NCBI GenBank assembly: GCA_024234675.1
Contig: JACKNU010000001.1
Location: 682,001 to 746,000, forward strand
DNA: 64,000 nt
Source: Pseudomonadales bacterium
GTDB taxonomy: Bacteria; Pseudomonadota; Gammaproteobacteria; Pseudomonadales; Halieaceae
Direction of reading: 5' to 3'
The first letter of the stretch is position 1; every line of letters starts with the position of its first letter. The notes under the pieces were generated by a model. It made no database searches. It saw only the letters and a list, made by a program, of their open reading frames with translations, and was not told where the DNA came from. Both the position numbers and the translations under genes were made by a program. Below are positions 47,086 to 56,868 of this stretch, piece after piece.

Positions 47086-47694
47086 ATGAAACATGATGCA
47101 GTAGAAAAGAACATCGGCCTGATGATCATCCTGATCATCGTCGCCCTCAGCTTCGGCACCCTGGTCGAACTGGTTCCGTTGATCTTCGGCAAGCAGGTCA
47201 ACGAGCCGATCGCCGGTCTCAAGCCGCTGCCGGCGCTGGAACTGGAAGGCCGCGACATCTACATACGCGAGGGCTGTAACACCTGCCATTCGCAGATGAT
47301 CCGTCCCCTGCGAGCCGAGACCGAGCGCTACGGCCACTACTCCGTCGCCGGCGAGTTTGTCTACAACCACCCCTTCCTGTGGGGCTCCAAGCGCACCGGT
47401 CCCGACCTGGCGAGGGTGGGCAAGCGCTACAGCGACGACTGGCACCGCGCCCACCTGTACAACCCGCGCGACGTGGTGCCCGAGTCCAACATGCCCGGTT
47501 TCCCCTGGTTGTTCGACAACGAGATCGACGCCGAGCGCACCCCGTTGAAAATGACTGCCCTGCGCCGGGTCGGCGTGCCCTATACCGACGAGGATGTCAG
47601 CGGCGCCAGTGCCGCCGTTGCCGGGAAGACCGAAATCGAGGCCCTTGTTGCCTACCTGCAACAGCTGGGTACCCTCCTGCAATCGAGGCGCTAG
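47086..47694 (+). CDS. ccoO: cbb3-type cytochrome c oxidase subunit II
   Basis: Membrane-anchored monoheme cytochrome c of the oxidase, 202 residues. One N-terminal span ([20 protein letters not shown]) and the heme site Cys64-x2-Cys67-His68 in EGCNTCHSQ; the probable axial Met is in [13 protein letters not shown] good ribosome-binding site (AAGGAGCTG) precedes ATG 47086. Confidence 0.96.
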   Translation: MKHDAVEKNIGLMIILIIVALSFGTLVELVPLIFGKQVNEPIAGLKPLPALELEGRDIYIREGCNTCHSQMIRPLRAETERYGHYSVAGEFVYNHPFLWGSKRTGPDLARVGKRYSDDWHRAHLYNPRDVVPESNMPGFPWLFDNEIDAERTPLKMTALRRVGVPYTDEDVSGASAAVAGKTEIEALVAYLQQLGTLLQSRR

Positions 47695-47700
47695 GACACT

Positions 47701-47880
47701 ATGGACATCAATGATTTGAGAGGCCTGAGCACTGCTTTTCTGTTCTTCGCCTTTATCGGGCTGTGTTTCTGGGCCTATAGCAGCAAACGAAAAAAGGCAT
47801 TTGATGAAGCCGCCAACCTGCCATTCGCGGATGAAGAGCTGAATCAACGCACCCTGCAGGAGGAATCAAGGAATGGCTAG
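47701..47880 (+). CDS. ccoQ: cbb3-type cytochrome c oxidase subunit IV (CcoQ)
   Basis: A 59-residue protein with one membrane span (TAFLFFAFIGLCFWAY, residues 11-26) followed by the basic SSKRKKAFDEAANLPF, the CcoQ pattern. ATG at 47701 is 6 bases after the ccoO stop, and the TAG at 47878-47880 overlaps the ccoP start by 8 bases. CcoQ stabilises the oxidase complex in other bacteria. Confidence 0.92.
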   Translation: MDINDLRGLSTAFLFFAFIGLCFWAYSSKRKKAFDEAANLPFADEELNQRTLQEESRNG

Positions 47881-48754
47881 TTTCTGGAGCTACTGGGTAA
47901 TCGTTCTCACGGTGGTGACCATCGTCGGGATTTCGTGGATCCTGTTTGCCAACCGCAAGCGCGAGGCCCAATCCTCGGAAAAAACGACCGGTCACGTCTA
48001 CGATGAAATCGAAGAGTATGACAACCCCCTGCCCGCCTGGTGGTTTTACATGTTCGTCATCACCATCGTGTGGGGCATAGGCTACCTGATCATCTATCCC
48101 GGCATGGGCAACTTCGCGGGCGTTCTCGGCTGGACCCAGATCGGCCAGTACGAGCAGCAGGTCGCCGCGGCCGACGAGAAATACCGCGATCTGCGCGATC
48201 GCTACCTGGCTCTGCCGGTAGAGGAAATCGCCGTCGACCCCGCGGTACGCAAAATGGGCATGCGCATGTTCGCCAACAACTGCGCCCAGTGCCACGGCGC
48301 CGATGCGAAAGGCGCCTATGGCTTTCCCAACCTGACCGACGATGACTGGATCTATGGTGGCGATGCGGCCACCATCAAGGCTACGCTGGTCAACGGGCGC
48401 CAGGCCGTCATGCCCGCCTGGGGCGACGTTATAGGCGACAAGGGAATCAAAGATGTCACCCAGTACCTGTTGCGCCTCAATGGCAGGGACGCCGATGTGG
48501 CACAGGCCGATGCCGGTGAAACCGTGTTCAAGACCTATTGCGTGGCATGCCACGGCGCCGACGGCACTGGCAACCAGGCCATGGGCGCGCCCAACCTGAC
48601 CAATGGGGTCTGGTTGTACGGCGGCAGCGAAGAACAGATCGCCCAGACCCTGCGCGCCGGTCGCAACGGCGTCATGCCCGCTTTCAAGGACACTCTCAGC
48701 GAGGACAAGATCCACATCCTCACTGCCTACGTGTACGGCCTGAACGAACAGTAG
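47873..48754 (+). CDS. ccoP: cbb3-type cytochrome c oxidase subunit III
   Basis: Diheme cytochrome c passing electrons to CcoO/CcoN, 293 residues. Two membrane spans (SYWVIVLTVVTIVGISWILF and WFYMFVITIVWGIGYLII) and two heme sites: Cys137-x2-Cys140-His141 (NCAQCHGAD) and Cys223-x2-Cys226-His227 (YCVACHGAD). The ribosome-binding site AGGAGG lies inside the end of ccoQ. Confidence 0.97.
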   Translation: MASFWSYWVIVLTVVTIVGISWILFANRKREAQSSEKTTGHVYDEIEEYDNPLPAWWFYMFVITIVWGIGYLIIYPGMGNFAGVLGWTQIGQYEQQVAAADEKYRDLRDRYLALPVEEIAVDPAVRKMGMRMFANNCAQCHGADAKGAYGFPNLTDDDWIYGGDAATIKATLVNGRQAVMPAWGDVIGDKGIKDVTQYLLRLNGRDADVAQADAGETVFKTYCVACHGADGTGNQAMGAPNLTNGVWLYGGSEEQIAQTLRAGRNGVMPAFKDTLSEDKIHILTAYVYGLNEQ

Positions 48755-48781
48755 TCACTTTGTAACAACCCCGGGGGTGCC

Positions 48782-50241
<1,460 letters not shown>

Positions 50242-50242
<1 letters not shown>

Positions 50243-50739
50243 TGAAACCAGCCTTTCCCGGCGGGGATACGCAACCATGGTATCGGCAGTTCTGGCCCTG
50301 GTTCCTGATTCTCCTGCCGGCTACCGTGGTGGTTGCAAGCCTCTACACCATGTACCTGGCCAGCAGCGGCGCCGATGACCTGGTGGTGGATGACTACTAC
50401 AAGGACGGCCTGGCCATTAACCTCCAGCTGGAGAAAAAACAGCGCGGCGAGGCGCTGGGCGTCAGCGCCGACCTGGCCTTCAGCGACGAGCTGGTCACAG
50501 TGCAGGTCATGGGACCGGTCGATGTAGCCGAACTGGACCTGTTGCTGTCCCATCCGCTGGAGGCCGACCGCGATTTCAGCGTCGAGCTCAAGCGGACGGG
50601 CCCGGGTGAATATCGCGGCGCACTCGCTGCTGCAGTTGCCCCGCGCTGGCACTGGACCCTGGAATCAACGGGGCCGGGGGCCTGGCGCCTGGATGGATCG
50701 GTTGCGAGTCGCGATATCGGCAATGCCGCCATCGAGTGA
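50242..50739 (+). CDS. ccoH: CcoH/FixH family cbb3 assembly protein
   Basis: 165-residue single-span protein (WFLILLPATVVVASLYTMYLA, about residues 16-36) with a periplasmic domain that includes DDLVVDDYYKDGLAINLQLE, the FixH hallmark. Its ATG shares a base with the ccoG TAA (TAATG), so translation is coupled. It helps cbb3 assembly and associates with CcoI-like proteins in other species. Confidence 0.93.
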
Positions 50740-53161
50740 ACCGGCGCCCGCACCCGCGAGCACTCCCTGTTACCACTGCGGTGAGCCAGTGCCGCCCGGG
50801 GCGGATTTCTCGCTCGCTATCGGCGGTGAATTGCGGCCCATGTGCTGCCCCGGCTGTCGCGCTGTAGCCGGGCTTATAGCGGCCAACGGCCTGGAAAGTT
50901 TCTACCAGCAGCGCACGGCCTACAACCAGCGCCCCGAGCAGGACGAGGCGCCCGCCCGCGACCGCTACCTGGTCTACGATGACCCGGAACTGGCCGCTAC
51001 TTTTACCACCACCGATGCACACGGCGCCGCCAGCGCCCGCCTGCTGCTGGGCGGCATGACCTGCGCCGCCTGCACCTGGCTGATCGAGCAGACCCTGGGG
51101 CGACTGGCGGGCATACATTCGGCCCGGGTAAACCTGCAACAGAGCAGGCTGGATATCAGCTTTGACCCCGGCCAGATAGCCCTCAGTGAAATCTTCTCCC
51201 GGGTAGACGCCCTGGGTTACCGGGTGCGGCCCTTCCAGGCCAGCCACCAGCGGCAGCAGATGCAGGACGAGTACCGCAGCCAGTTGCGCAGACTGGCGGT
51301 TGCCGGCCTGGGCATGATGCAGGTGGGCATGTTCGCCATCGCCCTGCACGCGGGTGACATCCAGGGCATAGAGAGCCAGTACCAGGGCCTGCTGCGCTGG
51401 GTCAGCCTGATCGTGGCCAGTTTCGTGGTGCTGTTCTCCTCCCGCCCCTTCTTCACTACCGCCTGGCGGCACCTGCGCCAGGGCACGCTGGTCATGGACC
51501 TGCCGGTGGCGCTGGCCATTGGCCTGGCCTGGCTGGCCAGCGTCTGGGCGACAATCAGCGGCACCGGCCAGGTCTACTTCGACTCCGTGGTCATGTTTAC
51601 CTTCTTCCTGCTGCTGGGGCGATTCCTGGAACAGCGGGTGCGACAGCGCAACGCCCTGAGCTGGTTCGACGCCGAGAGCACCCTGCCCGATGCGGTCGCC
51701 ACCCGGCGTGACGGCCAGTGGGTAACCCTGCCGCGCAGCCAGCTGCAGGCCGGCGACGTGGTGCTGGTCAAGGCCGGTGCCACCGTGCCGGTCGACGCCC
51801 GGCTTTGCGTCGGGACCAGCGCGGTGCGCGAGGACACGTTCAACGGCGAGCACCTGCCGCGTTCCGTGTCGGTCGGCGACACCATCTACGCCGGCACTGT
51901 CAACCTGGAGGCCGCGATCGAGGCCCGGGTGCTGGGCAGCTACCGCGACAGCCGCCTGGCGGCGCTGCAGCGGTCGGTGGAGCAGGCCCAGGGCGAGAAA
52001 CCGCGCCTGGCCAAGCTGGCGGATCGCATCGCCTCCTGGTTTGTCGCCGCCATACTGCTTATTACCAGCGCTACCGCCCTGGCATGGAGCCAGATCGCGC
52101 CGGAGCAGGCGCTGTGGATCAGCCTGTCGGTGCTGGTGATCAGTTGTCCCTGCGCCCTGGCACTGGCGACCCCCGCCGCCCTGACCAGCGCCGCCAACGC
52201 CCTGCGTCACGCGGGCGTCATCGTACGCGGGGAAAACGCGCTGGAGGCGCTGGCGCGAACCACACACCTCATCTTCGATAAAACCGGCACTCTTACCGAG
52301 GGTTCGCTGCAGATCAGCACCGTACAGCCGTTGGCCGGCGCCAAGGAAGCCGAGCTGTTGGCCATCGCCGCCGCCCTGCAACAGTACTCCAGCCACCCGG
52401 TGAGCCGGGCCTTCAGCGACATTAGCCCCGCGCCGGGCTGGGAACAGGTGGACTACCGGGTGGGCGCCGGACTGGAGGGGCGCAGACCAGACGGCAACTA
52501 CCGTATGGGAAGCGAGCAGTTCTGCCGTCAGTGGGCTCCCGCCCTGCCCCCGCCTCCCGACCAGCGCAGGTACTGGATCGCCCTGTGTCGCGCGGCGACA
52601 CCCCTGGCCTGGATAGGCCTGGATGACCGGGTGCGCCCGGAGGCCGCGGCCGTCGTGGCGGCGGCCCGGAGCGCCGGGCTGGCGGTGGAACTGCTCACCG
52701 GTGACAGCTCTGCCCAGGGCCCGCTGCTGGCCAAAGAGCTGGGTATAGAACAGGTAGAGACTGGCCTGCAGCCCGAGCAGAAAATGACCCGGGTGCAGGC
52801 CCTGCAGGCGGCAGGCAGCGTGGTGACCATGGTCGGTGACGGGCTCAACGACGCGCCGGTGCTCAGCCTCGCAGATGCTTCCTTCGCCGTGGCCGGGGCC
52901 ACCGACCTGGCCCGCACCCAGGCCGATTTCGTCATCGTAGGCGAGGACCTGGACAGCGTGATCAGCACCTGGCGCAAGGCGCGCCAATGCCGCCGCATCA
53001 TCCTGGAGAACTTCAGCTGGGCGCTGGGGTACAACGTCTGCGCAATTCCGCTGGCGGCGCTGGGCTATGTGCCGCCCTGGGCCGCGGCTATCGGCATGTC
53101 ACTCAGCTCGCTGCTGGTAGTTGCCAACTCACTGCGCTTAAATAACACACCCCGAAGCTGA
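50723..53161 (+). CDS. ccoI: Copper-translocating P-type ATPase CcoI (FixI)
   Basis: P1B-type ATPase supplying copper for cbb3 oxidase, about 812 residues. N-terminal cysteine-rich module (PCYHCGEPV and MCCPGCRAV), heavy-metal domain with GGMTCAACTW (Cys114, Cys117), CPC motif Cys475-Pro-Cys477 in SCPCALALATP, phosphorylation site DKTGTLTEG (about Asp518), and GDGLNDAPVLS. The actuator TGES position reads NGEH (about residues 374-377), an unusual variant that retains the Glu. Start ATG 50723 overlaps ccoH by 17 bases; an earlier in-frame ATG would lie deep within ccoH. Confidence 0.94.
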   Translation: MPPSSEPAPAPASTPCYHCGEPVPPGADFSLAIGGELRPMCCPGCRAVAGLIAANGLESFYQQRTAYNQRPEQDEAPARDRYLVYDDPELAATFTTTDAHGAASARLLLGGMTCAACTWLIEQTLGRLAGIHSARVNLQQSRLDISFDPGQIALSEIFSRVDALGYRVRPFQASHQRQQMQDEYRSQLRRLAVAGLGMMQVGMFAIALHAGDIQGIESQYQGLLRWVSLIVASFVVLFSSRPFFTTAWRHLRQGTLVMDLPVALAIGLAWLASVWATISGTGQVYFDSVVMFTFFLLLGRFLEQRVRQRNALSWFDAESTLPDAVATRRDGQWVTLPRSQLQAGDVVLVKAGATVPVDARLCVGTSAVREDTFNGEHLPRSVSVGDTIYAGTVNLEAAIEARVLGSYRDSRLAALQRSVEQAQGEKPRLAKLADRIASWFVAAILLITSATALAWSQIAPEQALWISLSVLVISCPCALALATPAALTSAANALRHAGVIVRGENALEALARTTHLIFDKTGTLTEGSLQISTVQPLAGAKEAELLAIAAALQQYSSHPVSRAFSDISPAPGWEQVDYRVGAGLEGRRPDGNYRMGSEQFCRQWAPALPPPPDQRRYWIALCRAATPLAWIGLDDRVRPEAAAVVAAARSAGLAVELLTGDSSAQGPLLAKELGIEQVETGLQPEQKMTRVQALQAAGSVVTMVGDGLNDAPVLSLADASFAVAGATDLARTQADFVIVGEDLDSVISTWRKARQCRRIILENFSWALGYNVCAIPLAALGYVPPWAAAIGMSLSSLLVVANSLRLNNTPRS

Positions 53162-53172
53162 GCAAGTATCCC

Positions 53173-53367
53173 GTGGAAAGCCTGTACCTGCTGATACCCA
53201 TCGCCCTGCTGTTCTGCGCCATTGCAATCAAACTGTTGCTGTGGGCCATAGACAGCGGCCAATACGACGACCTGGACAAGGAAGCCTGGAAAATACTGGC
53301 GGACGATGAGCCGGCCAGGCCGGATGCCGAGTCGCCCGACAACGACGCCAGGGAGGACAAACCGTGA
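53173..53367 (+). CDS. ccoS: cbb3-type oxidase assembly protein CcoS
   Basis: Small 64-residue protein with one membrane span (LYLLIPIALLFCAIAIKLLL), then WAIDSGQYDDLDKEAWKIL, the CcoS signature. GTG at 53173 is the start, 11 bases after ccoI. Needed for cofactor insertion into cbb3 in other bacteria. Confidence 0.93.
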   Translation: MESLYLLIPIALLFCAIAIKLLLWAIDSGQYDDLDKEAWKILADDEPARPDAESPDNDAREDKP

Positions 53368-54092
53368 ACGAACTCGGCTACGCCAGCGCACTGGGCCTGG
53401 GCCTGGCGGGGGCGGGTCATTGCCTGGGTATGTGCGGCGGCATCGCCGCCGCCCTCAACCTGGGTGGTCACCGCTCCCCTGCCGTCACCCTCGCCTACCA
53501 CGGCGGTCGCATCGCCAGTTACACGCTGCTGGGCGGACTGCTGGGGCTGGCCGCCGGCAGCATCGACATCAGCGCCTGGACCATGGGATTGCGTTACCTG
53601 GCAGGATTCATGCTCATTGCCATGGGTCTGTATGTAGCCGACTGGTGGCGCGGTATGGTCTGGCTGGAGCGCGGTGGCGCCTACCTGTGGCGACCGGTGC
53701 AGCGTCTCTCGTCGCGCCTGCTGCCGGTCAGGCACTGGCCCCAGGGCTTCGCCCTCGGCCTGTGCTGGGGCCTGATGCCCTGCGGCCTGATCTACAGCAG
53801 TCTCGCCTGGGCGGCTACCGCCCAGGATGCGGCCACCTCGGCGCTGATGATGTTCCTGTTCGGCATTGGCACCCTGCCGGCGATGCTGTCCACCAGCCTC
53901 GGGGCCGACCAGCTGCAGGCCTTCCTGCGCAGGCGCGGGCTGAAATTGCTGATAGCGCTGCTGCTGGTAGCGTCGGGTATCTGGACCCTGTACCTGGTGG
54001 TGGCGCACGCCGGCCACATGAATCATGGCGCGGGGGCTGGCGGCCAGCCGATGGATCACTCGACCATGGACCACTCGCAGATGCAGCACTGA
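53364..54092 (+). CDS. TauE/SafE-like membrane protein of the cco cluster
   Basis: 242-residue protein with about six membrane spans. N-terminal GHCLGMCGGIAAAL (about residues 18-31) and the internal repeat-like GLMPCGLIYSSLAWAA (about 135-150) place it in the UreH/SafE-like family regularly found after ccoS. GTG 53364 overlaps the ccoS stop (GTGA). The tail MNHGAGAGG...MDHSTMDHSQMQH is rich in Met and His, a pattern suited to copper binding. A role in copper handling for the oxidase is inferred from context and tail. Confidence 0.85.
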   Translation: MNELGYASALGLGLAGAGHCLGMCGGIAAALNLGGHRSPAVTLAYHGGRIASYTLLGGLLGLAAGSIDISAWTMGLRYLAGFMLIAMGLYVADWWRGMVWLERGGAYLWRPVQRLSSRLLPVRHWPQGFALGLCWGLMPCGLIYSSLAWAATAQDAATSALMMFLFGIGTLPAMLSTSLGADQLQAFLRRRGLKLLIALLLVASGIWTLYLVVAHAGHMNHGAGAGGQPMDHSTMDHSQMQH

Positions 54093-54100
54093 TAAGCATA

Positions 54101-54217
54101 TCGTCGCTACCGGCATCCATGCCTCTCGCGACATACCCCGAACGCGGACCGGTACTTCCTGTACATCGTCGCTACCGGCATCCATGCCTCTCGCGACATA
54201 CCGTACTTCCTGTACAT
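54101..54217. repeat. Tandem 65-bp repeat, locus 2
   Basis: A leading end fragment (54101-54109), a full unit starting at 54110 and a second starting at 54175 (65-base period). The second unit lacks 14 internal bases but keeps both hairpins. The second hairpin here is GTAC-ttcct-GTAC (54152-54164 and 54203-54215), a compensated variant of the GCAC/GTGC stem in locus 1 (10078-10199). As in locus 1, the array ends at the A-tract of a terminator in a convergent gap. Confidence 0.85.
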
Positions 54218-54245
54218 AAAAAAAGCCCCGCTGAGTTAGCGGGGC
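54218..54245 (-). terminator. Rho-independent terminator of ompW
   Basis: GCCCCGCT (54225-54232) and AGCGGGGC (54238-54245) with a 5-base loop. On the minus strand the stem is followed by seven T (complement of 54218-54224). It lies about 43 bases past the ompW stop. Confidence 0.9.
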
Positions 54246-54287
54246 CAGGCGCCATTTGACCGTAGGTGAGCCGGTCAAACAGGGTTA

Positions 54288-54974
54288 TCAGAAGCGATAG
54301 GCGATACCCAGGTTGTACACGAAGGGATCAATGTTGGTCTTGAAGTTCACGTTGGCCACATCGGTGCTGACCTTGCCGTTGGTATCGATGTCCAGATACC
54401 ACACTGCCGCGTTGATGCCCCAGTGCTTGCCCAGTGGAATATCCATGCCCGCCTGGAAAGCCAGGCCGAAAGAATTATCCAGGTTCAGGTCGGTAGACTT
54501 GGGATCGGAGCCGATAATAGCTTCCAGCGTATCATTCAGCTGCTGGTCCGTTTTCTCGTCAAAGAAGATCGTGTAGTTGACGCCCATGCCGACGTAGGGC
54601 TGCCAGCCGTTCTTGCCTGCGCGCGGATACCACTGCAGTGACAGGGTCGGCGGCAGGTGCTTGGTGGAACCGGCGTTCAGGTTGACGCCTTTGCCCTGCA
54701 GGGTGATATCGTGCTCGAACGGCGTGGCGGCCAGCAGCTCCAGGCCGACGCTTTCGGTCACCATGTAGACGGGGATAAGGCCCAGCTGGGTGTCATCATC
54801 GACCTCGGTGTGCAGGGTCGGCACGCCCGGCAGGTTTATACCGCTGCTGTCGGAATCGGGATCGACCATGGTGGCGCCGACACGGAGGATGAAATCGCCC
54901 TTCTCGTAAGCCTGGGCCATCATACTACCGCCCGCGAGGGCCGCTACCAGCGCGATTGACAACGCTTTCTTCAT
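54288..54974 (-). CDS. ompW: OmpW family outer-membrane protein
   Basis: Eight-stranded outer-membrane beta-barrel for small hydrophobic compounds, 228 residues. Signal peptide about residues 1-22 (MKKALSIALVAALAGGSMMAQA), then the OmpW start YEKGDFILRVGATMVDP, LSLQWYPRAG, PYVGMGVNYTIFF and a terminal VYNLGIAYRF strand ending in Phe. ATG 54972-54974 is chosen because it begins the signal peptide. An FNR/Anr box with class II spacing lies upstream, so expression probably rises at low oxygen. Confidence 0.93.
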   Translation of the reverse strand: MKKALSIALVAALAGGSMMAQAYEKGDFILRVGATMVDPDSDSSGINLPGVPTLHTEVDDDTQLGLIPVYMVTESVGLELLAATPFEHDITLQGKGVNLNAGSTKHLPPTLSLQWYPRAGKNGWQPYVGMGVNYTIFFDEKTDQQLNDTLEAIIGSDPKSTDLNLDNSFGLAFQAGMDIPLGKHWGINAAVWYLDIDTNGKVSTDVANVNFKTNIDPFVYNLGIAYRF

Positions 54975-55031
54975 TGCACTACTCCTTTTCTCTGGGATTC
55001 CGGAACAGCCAGGCTGCACCACTTGGCGCGT

Positions 55032-55073
55032 ATAGTAGGGGGGGCGCCGGCGACTGGCATTGATACCGATCAA
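55032..55073 (-). promoter_or_regulatory. FNR/Anr-dependent promoter of ompW
   Basis: The box TTGATACCGATCAA (55060-55073) is a perfect match to TTGAT-N4-ATCAA. On the minus strand TACTAT (55037-55032) is a -10 candidate, which puts the box centre about 41 bases upstream of the expected start. Confidence 0.8.
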
Positions 55074-55171
55074 GATCGGGGCAATGCAGTGCCAGCGCTT
55101 GCGGTAGTTTTACACAAACCAGGTAAAGTGGATGCAATTCAAATGCTTAGGCCGCTGTTAACGGCCCGCCG

Positions 55172-55849
55172 TCAATTCGACAGCCGCTCCAGGTCGCGGC
55201 CACAACCCTGCAGTTCCCGGCCGTTGACGGTGACGGTTACCGCCGCCGGAAACGCCTCACCACTCATGCTGTCGAAGCAGGGCGTGGCGAGAATGTCCAC
55301 CGCCAGTTCAACGGCCTCGGTGCTGGCGCGATAACTGCGGTGCTGTCCCGCGACCTGCACCCCCGGGTCGGGCGTGCTCAGCCGCTGCTCGCCATAATTA
55401 CCCACAAAGAGCAGCTGGCGCCCCTGCTGTATTTCGAGATGCCAGCCCGGCTCGTTGCCGACCGCGCGAAAATCCACGCCCCTGCGGCGGGCGTCCGCCC
55501 AGGGCGCACGCTCAGGCTGCAGGCGGCATTGCGGGTACTCGACATCGCCTACCCGCAGCATGGCCTCGTCGCCCTTGCTCCAGAAAACGATATCGCCCTC
55601 CTGGTATTTGCTGCCGGAGGCGCTGCGCACCTGCGACAGCACCAGGTAGCGCCCCGGCAACCACAGGGCCATTTCACCGGGGCCCACGCGGGTGACGAAC
55701 TCATAACCGCTGCAGTCGTACACCAGGGTCCTGGGCAGCAAACGCTGGTCGGGATGCGTGGATGCTGTCGCGGCTGGCTCGGCCCCCTCCCCGCCCGCGA
55801 GGGCGGGGAGACTGGCAACCAACAGCAGGGCACACAGTTTGAATGTCAT
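55172..55849 (-). CDS. Exported MliC/COG3650-type protein
   Basis: 225-residue protein with a signal peptide (MTFKLCALLLVASLPALAGG). The first half, LVYDCSGYEFVTRVGPGEMA and LVLSQVRSASGSKYQEGDIV, resembles the C-type lysozyme inhibitor MliC domain; the second half has FRAVGNEPGWHLEI, the hallmark of COG3650 envelope proteins. A periplasmic or lipid-anchored role against lysozyme or in the envelope is plausible. No lipobox is obvious. Four later Cys (QCR, PCF, GCG and DCSG) could form disulfides. Start is ATG 55847-55849; an upstream ATG at 55894 would put the hydrophobic segment too far in. Confidence 0.7.
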   Translation of the reverse strand: MTFKLCALLLVASLPALAGGEGAEPAATASTHPDQRLLPRTLVYDCSGYEFVTRVGPGEMALWLPGRYLVLSQVRSASGSKYQEGDIVFWSKGDEAMLRVGDVEYPQCRLQPERAPWADARRRGVDFRAVGNEPGWHLEIQQGRQLLFVGNYGEQRLSTPDPGVQVAGQHRSYRASTEAVELAVDILATPCFDSMSGEAFPAAVTVTVNGRELQGCGRDLERLSN

Positions 55850-55909
55850 CGCGTTTCTCCCGCCTGCCTTGCCAGTGCAGGCCAATATGTGCACCCGGTG
55901 ACGGCGTGC

Positions 55910-56812
55910 CTAGAGCTGCAACTCTTCACTGTAACGACGCTGGGCCCGGGCGCGCCTCACGGTATCCACGCTCACCAGCAACAGCCCGATCCAGACCAGG
56001 CTGAAAGCGGCCAATTGTATCTTATCGAAGGGCTCACCCAATACCCACACTGCCATCAGCAATTGCACACTGGGGCCGATATAGAACACCAGCCCGAGGG
56101 CCGTGAGCGGCAACAGCCGGCTGGAGGCGACGTAGGCCATCAGGGGAATGGCGGTGTAGGCACCGGAGGCCAGCAGGAACAAGTCCACCCGCAGGCCGTA
56201 GACTCCCAGCCCACCGCCATCGCGGTAAATGAGCCAGGCCAGGGCGAAGGGTGCCATGAACACCGTCTCGATCAACAGGCCCTCTATGGACTCCACCTGC
56301 ACGCCTTTGCGGATGGCGCCATACAAACCGAAGGACAGCGCGACACCCAGTGCCGCCAGCGGCAGCCCGCCGTAATAGACCACCTGAACCAGCAGGCCGG
56401 CCACCGCAAAGCCTATAGCCACCAGTTGGGCCCTGCCCACCACCTCGCGGAACAGGGTCAGGCCGATGGCGACGTTGACCAGCGGCAACAGGAAGTAGCC
56501 CAGGCTGGCCTCCGTGACCCGCCCCGAGGTCACCGCCCACAGGAAGATCAGCCAGTTGAGGCCGCCGCACAGCGCGGCGGCGGCCATGACCAGCATAATG
56601 CGGGGCCGGCGAAACAGGCCCAGCACCGCCACCAGTCTGCCCCGCCCCGCCAGCGCCAGGCACAGCGTCACGAACGGCAGCGACCAGATAGCCCTGTGGG
56701 CCAGCAGGTCGCGCGCATCTACAGGCTGGGTCTGTATCCAGAAAACCGGGGCCAGGCCCCAGATCAGGTAGGCGGCAACGCCCAGCACAAGGCCCCGCTG
56801 CCGGTCATCCAC
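55910..56812 (-). CDS. rarD: EamA family transporter RarD
   Basis: 300-residue drug/metabolite transporter with about ten membrane spans. The start RGLVLGVAAYLIWGLAPVFW and HRAIWSLPFVTLCLAL are characteristic of RarD, and LLPLTALGLVFYIGPSVQLL sits in the second EamA repeat. Substrate unknown (linked to chloramphenicol sensitivity in Pseudomonas). Monocistronic between the MliC-like gene and the aldo/keto reductase gene. Confidence 0.9.
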   Translation of the reverse strand: MDDRQRGLVLGVAAYLIWGLAPVFWIQTQPVDARDLLAHRAIWSLPFVTLCLALAGRGRLVAVLGLFRRPRIMLVMAAAALCGGLNWLIFLWAVTSGRVTEASLGYFLLPLVNVAIGLTLFREVVGRAQLVAIGFAVAGLLVQVVYYGGLPLAALGVALSFGLYGAIRKGVQVESIEGLLIETVFMAPFALAWLIYRDGGGLGVYGLRVDLFLLASGAYTAIPLMAYVASSRLLPLTALGLVFYIGPSVQLLMAVWVLGEPFDKIQLAAFSLVWIGLLLVSVDTVRRARAQRRYSEELQL

Positions 56813-56868
56813 GCCGGGGCTTCGCTGCGTAGTTGTGGGGTGCGGTGGTCAACGCCGGGACATCGTCA

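Noticed and set aside
50588..52987. 799-codon minus-strand frame opposite ccoI
   Set aside because: Shadow of ccoI, whose P-type ATPase motifs are all in the plus-strand frame.
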